From: Roseitranquillus sp963749675
GTDB taxonomy: Bacteria > Pseudomonadota > Alphaproteobacteria > Rhodobacterales > Rhodobacteraceae
NCBI GenBank assembly: GCA_963749675.1
Contig: CAVVNT010000010.1
Coordinates: forward strand, 434,001-498,000
Reading direction: 5' to 3'
Length of the DNA: 64,000 nucleotides
The notes beneath the pieces were generated by a model. That model worked only from the letters and a program-made list of their open reading frames with translations. It did no database searches and was not told the DNA's origin. Shown piece after piece: positions 27,104-34,527 of this stretch (position 1 is its first letter; each line of letters opens with the position of its first letter). Both the position numbers and the translations under genes were made by a program.

Positions 27104-27639
27104 AATCTGTGCCCCAGCGCATCGACCTCTCCCGGCGCCACGCGCCTCAGGCCGAAGATGAGCGCCGATCCGGCAACCACGAAGGGATAGACGAACGCGG
27201 AGGCAAGGGCCCGGAGAAGAAGCTGGCCCAGCCCCGGCTGCACCACCAGGAACATCGTCTGTATGGTCCAGTACGCCACGGTCACCGCGACGAGGACGAT
27301 CGTGACCAGCGCCCACTCTGCCGCAAAGGGCAGATCCCGCAGCAGCGCCACGCGAGAGCGCAGGAATTCCGCCCCGATGACGATCAGCCCGGCCCAGAGG
27401 CCGAGCGGTCTCAGCGCAAAGGCGTCGGCGAGCAGGATCACGAGGGCCAGCAGCAGCGGCGGCACGTAGTCCGGACGGCGGAGGATCCATGCAAAGGCAA
27501 TGACGACAACGAGATCGGGGCCCGGCAGACCCGCAGTGCCGTCCCCGAGCGGCAGGAGGCCGACGCCGATGACCACGATCGAGACCAGCACGAAGAGCGT
27601 GCGATAGGCCCAGCGGCGGGAGGTCAGGGCCTCAGCCAC
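27100..27639 (-). CDS. mreD: rod shape-determining membrane protein MreD
   Basis: 179 residues from GTG 27639 (VAEALTSRRWAYRTLF); the start lies within the end of mreC (8-bp overlap). Five to six hydrophobic segments are visible (LFVLVSIVVIGVGLLPL, LVVVIAFAWILRR, PPLLLALVILLADAFAL, GLIVIGAEFL, ALVTIVLVAVTVAYW), matching MreD topology. It links MreC to the cytoplasmic MreB side of the elongasome. MreD sequences are poorly conserved, so identification rests on topology and operon position. Confidence 0.9.
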   Translation of the reverse strand: MAEALTSRRWAYRTLFVLVSIVVIGVGLLPLGDGTAGLPGPDLVVVIAFAWILRRPDYVPPLLLALVILLADAFALRPLGLWAGLIVIGAEFLRSRVALLRDLPFAAEWALVTIVLVAVTVAYWTIQTMFLVVQPGLGQLLLRALASAFVYPFVVAGSALIFGLRRVAPGEVDALGHRL

Positions 27640-28534
27640 GGCCGGCCTCCTGCGCCACGTCCTGCGGCGGTCGCGCCGCCTCGGGCGCGACGAGCGAACC
27701 CGGCCCCTGCGGCACCTCGCCCTCCGGCGAACGCAGGACGCGCAGGAACTCCAGCCGGCGGTAGTCGGCCGCCAGCCGCACCCGCAGACGCCCTTCGCTG
27801 TCCATGACGACCTGACCGACAAGCAGTCCCGCGGGAAAGACCTTGCCATCCCCCGATGACACGACCCGGTCCCCGGGCTGCACCAGCTCCGGCGCCTCGA
27901 TGAACCCGACCGGTGGCACCGACGTGTTGTCTCCCGACAGGATTGCCTGCTGACCCGAGGGCTGGATCGTCACCGGCACGCGGCTCGCCGGGTCGGTGAG
28001 CAGGATCACGCGGCTCGAAGACCGACCGACCCCGGAGATGCGCCCGACCAGGCCCAGGCCATCCGTCGTCGCCCAGCCGTCGCGGATGCCGTCGCGGGAG
28101 CCCACGTTGATGAGCACCGACTGGCGGAACGGGCTGCCGCTGTCAGCGAGCACGACTCCGGTCACGTAGGTGAGCTCGGGGTCAAGGCGGACCTTGTTGA
28201 GGTCGAGGAGCTTGGCGTTCTCCTGCTCAAGCTGCAGCGCCGCCTCCTTCCAGGCCTTCATCTGCTGCAGTTCGCGGCGCAGATCCTGGTTCTGCTGGTA
28301 GATGTTGGTGTAGCTTTCCCAGTTGTCGATCATGGTGGCGACACGGGTCACGGGGCCCATGGCCCAGTCGAGCGACGGCACCACCTGATCGACGACCTGT
28401 GCGCGAAACCTCTCCGCCCTCGGTCCATCGATGCGCCAGAACAGGAAGACGCCGAACAGCACGAGCACGAGCAGCCCGACGAGCGCCCGACGGATCGGGC
28501 TCGCATAGTCAATGCCGTGCGTGTCCTTCGCCAT
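27632..28534 (-). CDS. mreC: rod shape-determining protein MreC
   Basis: 300 residues. A short cytoplasmic tail, a membrane segment (RALVGLLVLVLFGVFLFW, about 16-33), then a coiled-coil stretch (NIYQQNQDLRRELQQMKAWKEAALQLEQENAKL) and the periplasmic beta domain with VLADSGSPFRQSVLINVGSRDGI and LTDPASRVPV. It scaffolds PBP2 in the periplasm. The C-terminal tail is low complexity (Pro/Glu/Ala). It lies 21 bp after mreB and overlaps mreD by 8 bp. Confidence 0.93.
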   Translation of the reverse strand: MAKDTHGIDYASPIRRALVGLLVLVLFGVFLFWRIDGPRAERFRAQVVDQVVPSLDWAMGPVTRVATMIDNWESYTNIYQQNQDLRRELQQMKAWKEAALQLEQENAKLLDLNKVRLDPELTYVTGVVLADSGSPFRQSVLINVGSRDGIRDGWATTDGLGLVGRISGVGRSSSRVILLTDPASRVPVTIQPSGQQAILSGDNTSVPPVGFIEAPELVQPGDRVVSSGDGKVFPAGLLVGQVVMDSEGRLRVRLAADYRRLEFLRVLRSPEGEVPQGPGSLVAPEAARPPQDVAQEAGRG

Positions 28535-28555
28535 TATCGGGCCCCTTCTGGGCGC

Positions 28556-29593
28556 CTAGCTGTCGTAGTCTATAACATGCCGCAGCTGCTTCTCGTATTC
28601 GAGCGCCTTGCCCGTTCCGAGGGCGACACAATTCAGTGTCTCGTCGGCGACCGAGATGGCGAGACCCGTCTGCTCGCGCAGCGCCAGGTCGAGTTCGCCA
28701 AGCAGCGCGCCGCCGCCCGTCAGCATCACGCCGCGGTCGACGATGTCGGCGGCGAGGTCGGGCGGCGTCGCCTCGAGGGCCGTCATCACCGCCTCGCAGA
28801 TCGCCTGGACCGGCTCGGCCAGCGCCTCGGCCACCTGCGCCTGGTTGATCTCGACCTCCTTCGGCACCCCGTTCAGCAGGTCGCGGCCGCGGATCTGCAG
28901 CGTCTGCCCCCGCCCGTCGTCGGGCATCCGCGCCGTCCCGATCTCGGTCTTGATGCGCTCGGCCGTGGCGTCGCCCACCAGCAGATTCTGCTGGCGGCGC
29001 AGATAGTTGATCAGCGCCTCGTCCATCCGGTCGCCGCCGACGCGGACCGACCGCGCGTAGACGATATCGCCGAGCGACAGCACCGCGACCTCGGTCGTGC
29101 CGCCGCCGACGTCGACCACCATGCTGCCGGTCGGGTCGGTGATCGGCATGCCGGCCCCGATCGCCGCCGCGATCGGCTCGGCGATCAGGCCCGCCCGCCT
29201 CGCTCCGGCCGAGAGGACCGACTGGCGAATCGCGCGTTTCTCGACCGGGGTCGCGCCGTGCGGCACGCAGACGATGATCTTGGGCTTGGTGAAGGTTGTC
29301 CGCCGGTGCACCTTGCGGATGAAATACTTGATCATCTCCTCTGCGACGTCGAAGTCGGCGATGACGCCCTCCCGCATCGGGCGAATCGCCTCGATCGAGC
29401 CAGGGGTTCGGCCAAGCATCAGCTTGGCGTCCTCTCCGACCGCGAGGACCTCCTTCTTGCCGCCCTTCACGTGGTACGCCACCACCGACGGCTCGTTCAG
29501 CACGATGCCGCGACCCTTGACGTAGACCAAGGTGTTGGCCGTGCCGAGATCTATCGCCATGTCCGACGAAAACAGGCCTGCCAAGCTTGCCAT
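28556..29593 (-). CDS. mreB: actin-like rod shape protein MreB
   Basis: 345-residue bacterial actin that forms membrane-associated filaments directing elongation. Phosphate-1 loop DLGTANTLVYVKG, phosphate-2 DVGGGTTEVAVLS and the adenosine-binding LTGGGALL are all present. The N-terminal LFSSDMAIDLGTAN start is standard. First gene of the mre/mrd cluster; the 224 bp upstream hold a 24-bp tandem duplication (29738-29785). Confidence 0.97.
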   Translation of the reverse strand: MASLAGLFSSDMAIDLGTANTLVYVKGRGIVLNEPSVVAYHVKGGKKEVLAVGEDAKLMLGRTPGSIEAIRPMREGVIADFDVAEEMIKYFIRKVHRRTTFTKPKIIVCVPHGATPVEKRAIRQSVLSAGARRAGLIAEPIAAAIGAGMPITDPTGSMVVDVGGGTTEVAVLSLGDIVYARSVRVGGDRMDEALINYLRRQQNLLVGDATAERIKTEIGTARMPDDGRGQTLQIRGRDLLNGVPKEVEINQAQVAEALAEPVQAICEAVMTALEATPPDLAADIVDRGVMLTGGGALLGELDLALREQTGLAISVADETLNCVALGTGKALEYEKQLRHVIDYDS

Positions 29594-29737
29594 ACTGCCC
29601 TTGTCCCGAAGATGCCTCGAAAAGTCCGCCGTCCCGCGGATTCCGCATGCTTATAGGTAGTCCGGCATGGCTACGAAAGGGTTACCCTTCACTCGGCCAA
29701 GATTCGCCAAGTCGAGAGCTTCGTCGCGACTTCTGCC

Positions 29738-29785
29738 GAAGCGGCCAGCTGCCGGACTCCAGAAGCGGCCAGCTGCCGGACTCCA
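29738..29785. repeat. perfect tandem duplication of 24 bp upstream of mreB
   Basis: GAAGCGGCCAGCTGCCGGAC plus TCCA appears twice in direct abutment, at 29738-29761 and 29762-29785. Each unit has the partly self-complementary core CGGCCAGCTGCCGG, so each copy could hairpin or bind a dimeric regulator. It lies about 145-190 bp upstream of the mreB start, and 32 bp past the 3' end of the VOC gene coming from the other side. Regulator site, recent slippage or assembly duplication are all possible. Confidence 0.55.
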
Positions 29786-29817
29786 ATGGTCTTCCGGGGA
29801 GCGGCACGCCTCAAGGT

Positions 29818-30252
29818 TTACGTCATCCCCTTTTCGGTGAGTTGCCGCCGCGCCTTTTCGGACTTGTCCAGGTCGAGGCGCATGCCGCGCAGCACCTCGG
29901 GCGACTTCGTGAACTGCAGATCCCTGTACTCGACAACCTCGATGCGGTTGCCCCACGGATCGCGAAAGTCGAGGAACGGGCCGTCCACGAGCTCCGCCCC
30001 CGCCGCCACGGCGAACTCCTTCACGAGCGAGCGTTTGTCGACCACGAGGCCGAAATGACGGTGCACATCGGCCGACTGCTGGCGGCCCTCCGACAGTGCG
30101 AGGAACTGGTCGCCCATGTCGAGAAACGCCATTCCCTCGCCGCGACCACGCAGCTCGAAGTTGAATATTGCGCCGTAGAATTCCAGCGCTGCCTCTATGT
30201 CGCCGACCTCGAGCGCGACGTGGTTGATACCGACCAGCGTGGGCTTGTCCAT
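29818..30252 (-). CDS. VOC-family (glyoxalase/dioxygenase-like) protein
   Basis: 144 residues with the vicinal-oxygen-chelate fold pattern: GINHVALEVGDIEAALEFYGAIFNF at the N-terminus, FLDMGDQFLALSEG, HFGLVVDKRSLVKEFA and PWGNRIEVVEYRDLQF near the end. Candidate metal ligands are His in INHVAL, His in HRHFG and Glu in IEVVEY. Substrate cannot be read from sequence. Standalone gene on the minus strand, with mreB 225 bp downstream of its stop and the divergent leuA leader on the other side. Confidence 0.8.
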   Translation of the reverse strand: MDKPTLVGINHVALEVGDIEAALEFYGAIFNFELRGRGEGMAFLDMGDQFLALSEGRQQSADVHRHFGLVVDKRSLVKEFAVAAGAELVDGPFLDFRDPWGNRIEVVEYRDLQFTKSPEVLRGMRLDLDKSEKARRQLTEKGMT

Positions 30253-30306
30253 CGGCTATCCTCCCGGCCGGGCGAGGTAGTGCCAGGGGCGCGAGCGGAA
30301 AGGGGC

Positions 30307-30334
30307 TTGGCGATTCGCCCCTCGTGCGTATAGT
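30307..30334 (+). promoter_or_regulatory. candidate sigma70 promoter for the leuA leader
   Basis: TTGGCG at 30307-30312 and TATAGT at 30329-30334 with a 16-bp spacer. The leader-peptide ATG is only 8 bp beyond the -10 hexamer, so transcription from here would start at or next to the AUG, giving a leaderless or nearly leaderless message. Leaderless attenuator peptides are known for trpL in Rhizobiales. Confidence 0.45.
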
Positions 30335-30342
30335 GCACGACC

Positions 30343-30390
30343 ATGAGCAAGTTCGGTCTGCGCCTCCTCCTTCTCCTTAGCCGCCTCTGA
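30343..30390 (+). CDS. leucine-rich leader peptide of leuA
   Basis: A 15-codon open frame, MSKFGLRLLLLLSRL then TGA. Seven of fifteen residues are leucine, five of them consecutive, encoded by CTG, CTC and CTT. It ends 82 bp before leuA and is followed by a strong hairpin. This is the arrangement of ribosome-mediated attenuation: when charged leucyl-tRNA is scarce the ribosome stalls in the Leu run and changes folding downstream. No strong Shine-Dalgarno is visible, consistent with a near-leaderless start. Function is inferred from composition and position. Confidence 0.65.
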   Translation: MSKFGLRLLLLLSRL

Positions 30391-30403
30391 GCGTGCCGAG
30401 GCC

Positions 30404-30441
30404 CCGGCGCGCGCGCTCAGGGGATGCCAAGGCAGCGCCGG
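30404..30441 (+). terminator. hairpin of the putative leuA attenuator
   Basis: CCGGCGC at 30404-30410 pairs perfectly with GCGCCGG at 30435-30441, 14 bp after the leader-peptide stop. The loop contains further GC-rich sequence and a CCCC/GGGG pairing option (30402-30405 with 30420-30423) that could form an alternative fold. No clear U-tract follows (ACCACCGAACAG), so it may be a Rho-assisted or weak intrinsic terminator or only a folding switch. Confidence 0.4.
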
Positions 30442-30472
30442 ACCACCGAACAGCTCAAAAGGATCAAGTGAC

Positions 30473-32035
30473 ATGACTGACGAAAACCGCGTGTTGATTT
30501 TCGACACGACGCTGCGCGACGGGGAACAGTCCCCCGGCGCCACGATGAGCCACGCCGAGAAGCTCGAGATCGCCCAGATGCTCGACGAGATGGGTGTCGA
30601 CATCATCGAGGCGGGCTTTCCGATTGCGAGCCAAGGCGACTTCGAGGCTGTGAGCGACATCGCGAAGCTGACGAAGCAGGCGGTGGTCTGCGGACTGGCC
30701 CGCGCCAACCCCGCCGACATCGACCGCGCCTGGGAGGCGATCAAGCACGCCAGGCGCCCGCGCATCCACACCTTCATCGGCACCTCGCCCTTCCACCGCG
30801 AGATGCACAATCTCGACCAGGACGCGATGGCCGCGCGGATCGAGCAGGCGGTGACCCGGGCGCGCGACCTCTGCGAGGACGTGCAATGGTCGTCGATGGA
30901 CGCGACGCGGACCGAGCACGACTTTCTCAAGCGCACCATCGAGATCGCGATCAAGGCGGGCGCGACCACGATCAACATCCCCGATACCGTGGGCTACACG
31001 GCCCCGCGGGAGAGCGCGGAGCTGATCCGGATGCTGCGCGAGGAGATCCCGGGTGCCAAGGACGTGGTCTTCGCCACGCACTGCCACAACGACCTCGGCA
31101 TGGCGACCGCAAACAGCCTGGCGGCCGTCGAGGCAGGCGCGCGGCAGATCGAATGCACGATCAACGGACTCGGCGAGCGGGCGGGCAACACCGCGCTCGA
31201 AGAGGTGGTGATGGCGATGCGGGTGCGCGGCGACATCATGCCGTACGACACCGGCATCGACACGACGAAGATCATGGCGATCAGCCGGCGCGTCGCCGCC
31301 GTCTCGGGATTTCAGGTGCAGTTCAACAAGGCGATCGTCGGGAAGAATGCCTTCGCCCACGAGAGCGGCATCCATCAGGACGGCATGCTCAAGAACGCCC
31401 AGACCTTCGAGATCATGCGGCCCGAGGACGTGGGCCTCTCCGCAACGTCGCTGGTGATGGGCAAGCATTCCGGCCGTGCCGCACTGCGCTCCAAGCTCAA
31501 GGAGCTGGGCTTCGAGGTGGCGGACAACCAGCTCGGCGATCTCTTCGTTCGGTTCAAGGCGCTGGCCGACCGCAAGAAGGAGGTCTACGACGATGACCTC
31601 ATCGCGCTGATGCGCGACCAGGCTGATGAGAGCGACCGCATTCAGGTCAAGTTCCTGCGTGTCATCTGCGGGACGGAGGCGCCGCAGTCGGCCGACCTGA
31701 CCCTCAGCATCGACGGCAAGGATCACCAGGTGACGGCGCAGGGCGACGGTCCGGTCGACGCCACCTTCAATGCGGTCAAGGCGCTGGTGCCTCATGAAGC
31801 CCATCTCGAGCTCTATCAGGTCCACGCCGTGACGGAGGGGACGGACGCGCAGGCGACGGTCAGCGTCCGGATGGTCGAGCATGGGCGCATCGCCACTGGC
31901 CAGGCCGCCGACACCGACACCGTGGTGGCGTCCGCCAAGGCCTATGTCGACGCGCTCAATCGGCTGATTGTGCGGCGCGAGAAGTCCGAGCCCGGCGCCG
32001 ACGTCAAGCAGGTCAACTACCGCGACGTCGGCTGA
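30473..32035 (+). CDS. leuA: 2-isopropylmalate synthase
   Basis: First committed step of leucine biosynthesis: acetyl-CoA plus 2-oxoisovalerate to 2-isopropylmalate. 520 residues. Family signature FDTTLRDGEQSPGATM (residues about 10-25), metal-binding HCHNDLGMATANSLA, and GNTALEEVVMAM in the TIM barrel; FAHESGIHQDGM in the linker. The C-terminal about 130 residues are the LeuA regulatory domain for leucine feedback. It is monocistronic-looking with a leader peptide and hairpin 5' of it; the SDR gene begins 57 bp after its stop. Confidence 0.96.
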   Translation: MTDENRVLIFDTTLRDGEQSPGATMSHAEKLEIAQMLDEMGVDIIEAGFPIASQGDFEAVSDIAKLTKQAVVCGLARANPADIDRAWEAIKHARRPRIHTFIGTSPFHREMHNLDQDAMAARIEQAVTRARDLCEDVQWSSMDATRTEHDFLKRTIEIAIKAGATTINIPDTVGYTAPRESAELIRMLREEIPGAKDVVFATHCHNDLGMATANSLAAVEAGARQIECTINGLGERAGNTALEEVVMAMRVRGDIMPYDTGIDTTKIMAISRRVAAVSGFQVQFNKAIVGKNAFAHESGIHQDGMLKNAQTFEIMRPEDVGLSATSLVMGKHSGRAALRSKLKELGFEVADNQLGDLFVRFKALADRKKEVYDDDLIALMRDQADESDRIQVKFLRVICGTEAPQSADLTLSIDGKDHQVTAQGDGPVDATFNAVKALVPHEAHLELYQVHAVTEGTDAQATVSVRMVEHGRIATGQAADTDTVVASAKAYVDALNRLIVRREKSEPGADVKQVNYRDVG

Positions 32036-32092
32036 CGCTCCGACAACTTGCCGCGCTGGTCTTTCGCCGGCGCGGCGATATTTCGGCCGGTC

Positions 32093-32773
32093 ATGACAGA
32101 AGATCACATCAAGCGCGCCCTTGTCGTCGGCGCCTCGGGCGGTATCGGGGCGGCGCTTTGCCGTGCGCTTGAGGGGCAGGAGGCCGAGGTCACCCGCCTC
32201 TCACGGTCCGCCGACGGTCTGAACGTCGCCGACGAAGATAGCGTCGCGCATCATCTCGGCGCGCTCGAAGGTGCCTACGAGCTGGTCTTCGTCGCGACGG
32301 GGGCGCTCGTCGTCGACGGGCACGAGCCGGAGAAGTCGCTCGACGCCCTCACGCCCGACGGCCTCCTCGGCCAATTCTGCGTCAACACGATCGGTCCGGC
32401 GCTGGTGCTCAAGCACGCACGCCGCCTGCTGCCGCGGGACCGCCCTGCCGTCTTCGCCGCGCTCTCCGCCCGGGTCGGGTCGATCGGCGACAACCGGATG
32501 GGTGGCTGGTACTCCTACCGCACGTCGAAGGCCGCGCTGAACCAGCTCCTCCATGGCGCCGCAGTCGAGCTGGGGCGCACTCACAGGCAGCTCGTCATCG
32601 CGCTCCTCCACCCTGGCACGGTCGAGACGCAGTTCACCGCGAAGTATTCCGACCGCCACAAGACGGTCCCGCCGAAGGAAGCCGCGGCGAACCTCCTCCG
32701 CGTTCTCGGCGGTCTTGCGCCCGAGGAGAGCGGCCGCTTCTTCGACTACGCCGGCACTCCGGTCCCCTGGTGA
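32093..32773 (+). CDS. short-chain dehydrogenase/reductase (SDR) family protein
   Basis: 226 residues. The N-terminal cofactor motif is VVGASGGIGAALC (TGxxxGxG type), the NTIG motif follows, and the active-site pattern is Ser in ALSARVGS with YRTSK. It is of the short C-factor-like group. Start ATG 32093 puts the Rossmann motif near residue 13. Its TGA overlaps the GTG of the photolyase gene, which indicates coupling. Substrate unknown. Confidence 0.82.
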   Translation: MTEDHIKRALVVGASGGIGAALCRALEGQEAEVTRLSRSADGLNVADEDSVAHHLGALEGAYELVFVATGALVVDGHEPEKSLDALTPDGLLGQFCVNTIGPALVLKHARRLLPRDRPAVFAALSARVGSIGDNRMGGWYSYRTSKAALNQLLHGAAVELGRTHRQLVIALLHPGTVETQFTAKYSDRHKTVPPKEAAANLLRVLGGLAPEESGRFFDYAGTPVPW

Positions 32774-34290
32774 GCCGCATCGTCCTCGTCCTGGGCGATC
32801 AGCTGACTCCGTCCCTGTCCGCCCTGCGTGAGGCGCGGGAGGACGACGTCATCCTGATGGCCGAAGTCGCCGACGAGGCGTCCTACGTCCCGCACCACCC
32901 CAAGAAGATCGCTTTCCTCTTCGCCGCGATGCGCAAATTCGCTGCCAAGCTGCGGGAGCGGGGGCGCCGCGTCGACTACGTCACGCTCGACGATCCCGCC
33001 AACACCGGCTCCATCCCCGGCGAGCTGATCCGCGCCGCCGACCGCCACGGCGCTCGGGAGGTGGTCGCGACGCAGCCCGGCGAATGGCGGTTGATCCAGG
33101 CGCTTGACGAGTGCCCCCTCCCGGTTCGCCAGTTGCCTGACGAGCGTTTCGTGGCATCACTCGACGAGTTCGCTCGGTGGGCCGAGGGCCGCAAAGAACT
33201 GCGGATGGAGTGGTTCTATAGAGAGATGCGCCGCAAGACCGGCCTCCTGATGGACGGCGACGAGCCTGTCGGCGGCAAGTGGAACTACGACCAGGAGAAT
33301 CGGAAGCCGCCGCCCGACCGCATCACCACGGCGCCGATGTCCTTCACCCCGGACGAGACGGTGAAGGAAGTGCTGGCGCTGGTGGCCGACCGCTTCGGCG
33401 ACAATTTCGGCACGCTCGACGGCTTCGACGCCGCCACCGACCAGGGGCAGGCGCGGCGCGCGCTTGCGCACTTCGTCAAGCACGCCCTGCCGGACTTCGG
33501 CCGCTATCAGGACGCGATGCTCGACGATGACCGCTTCCTCTACCATGCTGCGGTCTCGGCTTACATGAACGCGGGCCTCCTCGGCCCGCTTGAGGTTTGC
33601 CGCGCGGCGGAGGAGGCGTACCGCGCCGGGGATGCGCCGCTGAATTCGGTCGAGGGGTTCATCCGCCAGATCATCGGCTGGCGCGAATACATGCGCGGGG
33701 TCTACTTCCTGGAAGGACCCGACTACCCGCGCCGGAACATGCTGAACCACCAGCGCAAGCTGCCCTGGTTCTACTGGGGCGGCGAGACCAGGATGCGCTG
33801 CATCGCGAAGACGGTGGAGCAGATACGCGACACAGCCTACGCCCATCACATCCAGCGCCTGATGGTCACCGGGAATTTCGCGCTGCTTGCCGGGATCGAC
33901 CCGGCTCAGGTCCATGAGTGGTATCTGGCTGTCTTCTGGGACGCGTACGAGTGGGTCGAGAGTCCTAACGTGATCGGCATGAGCCAGTGGGCGGACGGCG
34001 GCATCGTGGGGTCGAAGCCGTATGTGAGTTCGGCCAATTACATTGACCGGATGTCGGACTATTGCGGCCACTGCCACTATTCAGCGAAGACGAAGACGGG
34101 CGAAGGGGCATGTCCTTTCAACCTGCTGTACTGGGCGTTTCTGGACCGCCACCGCGAGCGTTTCGAGCCGAACCGCCGCATGACCCAGATGTACGCCACC
34201 TGGGACCGCATGGACGAGAAGCGGCGAGCCACGATCCTGCATGAGGCGGAACGTATTCTCGACTGCATCAGCCGCGGCGAGATGGTGTGA
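32770..34290 (+). CDS. FeS-type bacterial cryptochrome/photolyase (CryB/PhrB class)
   Basis: 506 residues. N-terminal Rossmann half starts VLVLGDQLTPSLSALREA; C-terminal FAD domain includes FIRQIIGWREYMRG, AYAHHIQRLMVTGNFALLAGI and NVIGMSQWADGGIVGSKPY. Four cysteines at 344, 432, 435 and 448 (MRCIAK, YCGHC, GACPF) have the spacing of the [4Fe-4S] ligands in the FeS-BCP family, whose members include prokaryotic (6-4) photolyases and Rhodobacter CryB. It could repair (6-4) photoproducts or act in light signalling. Translationally coupled to the upstream SDR (4-bp overlap). Confidence 0.9.
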   Translation: MSRIVLVLGDQLTPSLSALREAREDDVILMAEVADEASYVPHHPKKIAFLFAAMRKFAAKLRERGRRVDYVTLDDPANTGSIPGELIRAADRHGAREVVATQPGEWRLIQALDECPLPVRQLPDERFVASLDEFARWAEGRKELRMEWFYREMRRKTGLLMDGDEPVGGKWNYDQENRKPPPDRITTAPMSFTPDETVKEVLALVADRFGDNFGTLDGFDAATDQGQARRALAHFVKHALPDFGRYQDAMLDDDRFLYHAAVSAYMNAGLLGPLEVCRAAEEAYRAGDAPLNSVEGFIRQIIGWREYMRGVYFLEGPDYPRRNMLNHQRKLPWFYWGGETRMRCIAKTVEQIRDTAYAHHIQRLMVTGNFALLAGIDPAQVHEWYLAVFWDAYEWVESPNVIGMSQWADGGIVGSKPYVSSANYIDRMSDYCGHCHYSAKTKTGEGACPFNLLYWAFLDRHRERFEPNRRMTQMYATWDRMDEKRRATILHEAERILDCISRGEMV

Positions 34291-34527
34291 GTTCCGCGAC
34301 CGAGCGAGCGTCGCTGTCTCCCGCGGGCGTCGCACTGACCGGAGGAACCAACCATGCCCGGCAACGGAGGGTGAGCCGTACTCGCAGCCGACTGATCCTC
34401 TTGAAAATGACGAGGCTTGGCGTTGTCCGATCCTCCGGTGCCATCACAACGGCTCCGGAGACGAGGGACTGCATGTTCTTGATCCAGCAGCGCTGCACTC
34501 GGGCTGCCCGCGAACGGGGGCGGACGT

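Noticed and set aside
34291..34527. Plus-strand frame with CPILRCHHNGSGDEG between photolyase and MORN genes
   Set aside because: Cysteine/histidine spacing looked motif-like, but there is no start in context and the frame runs antisense into the MORN gene.
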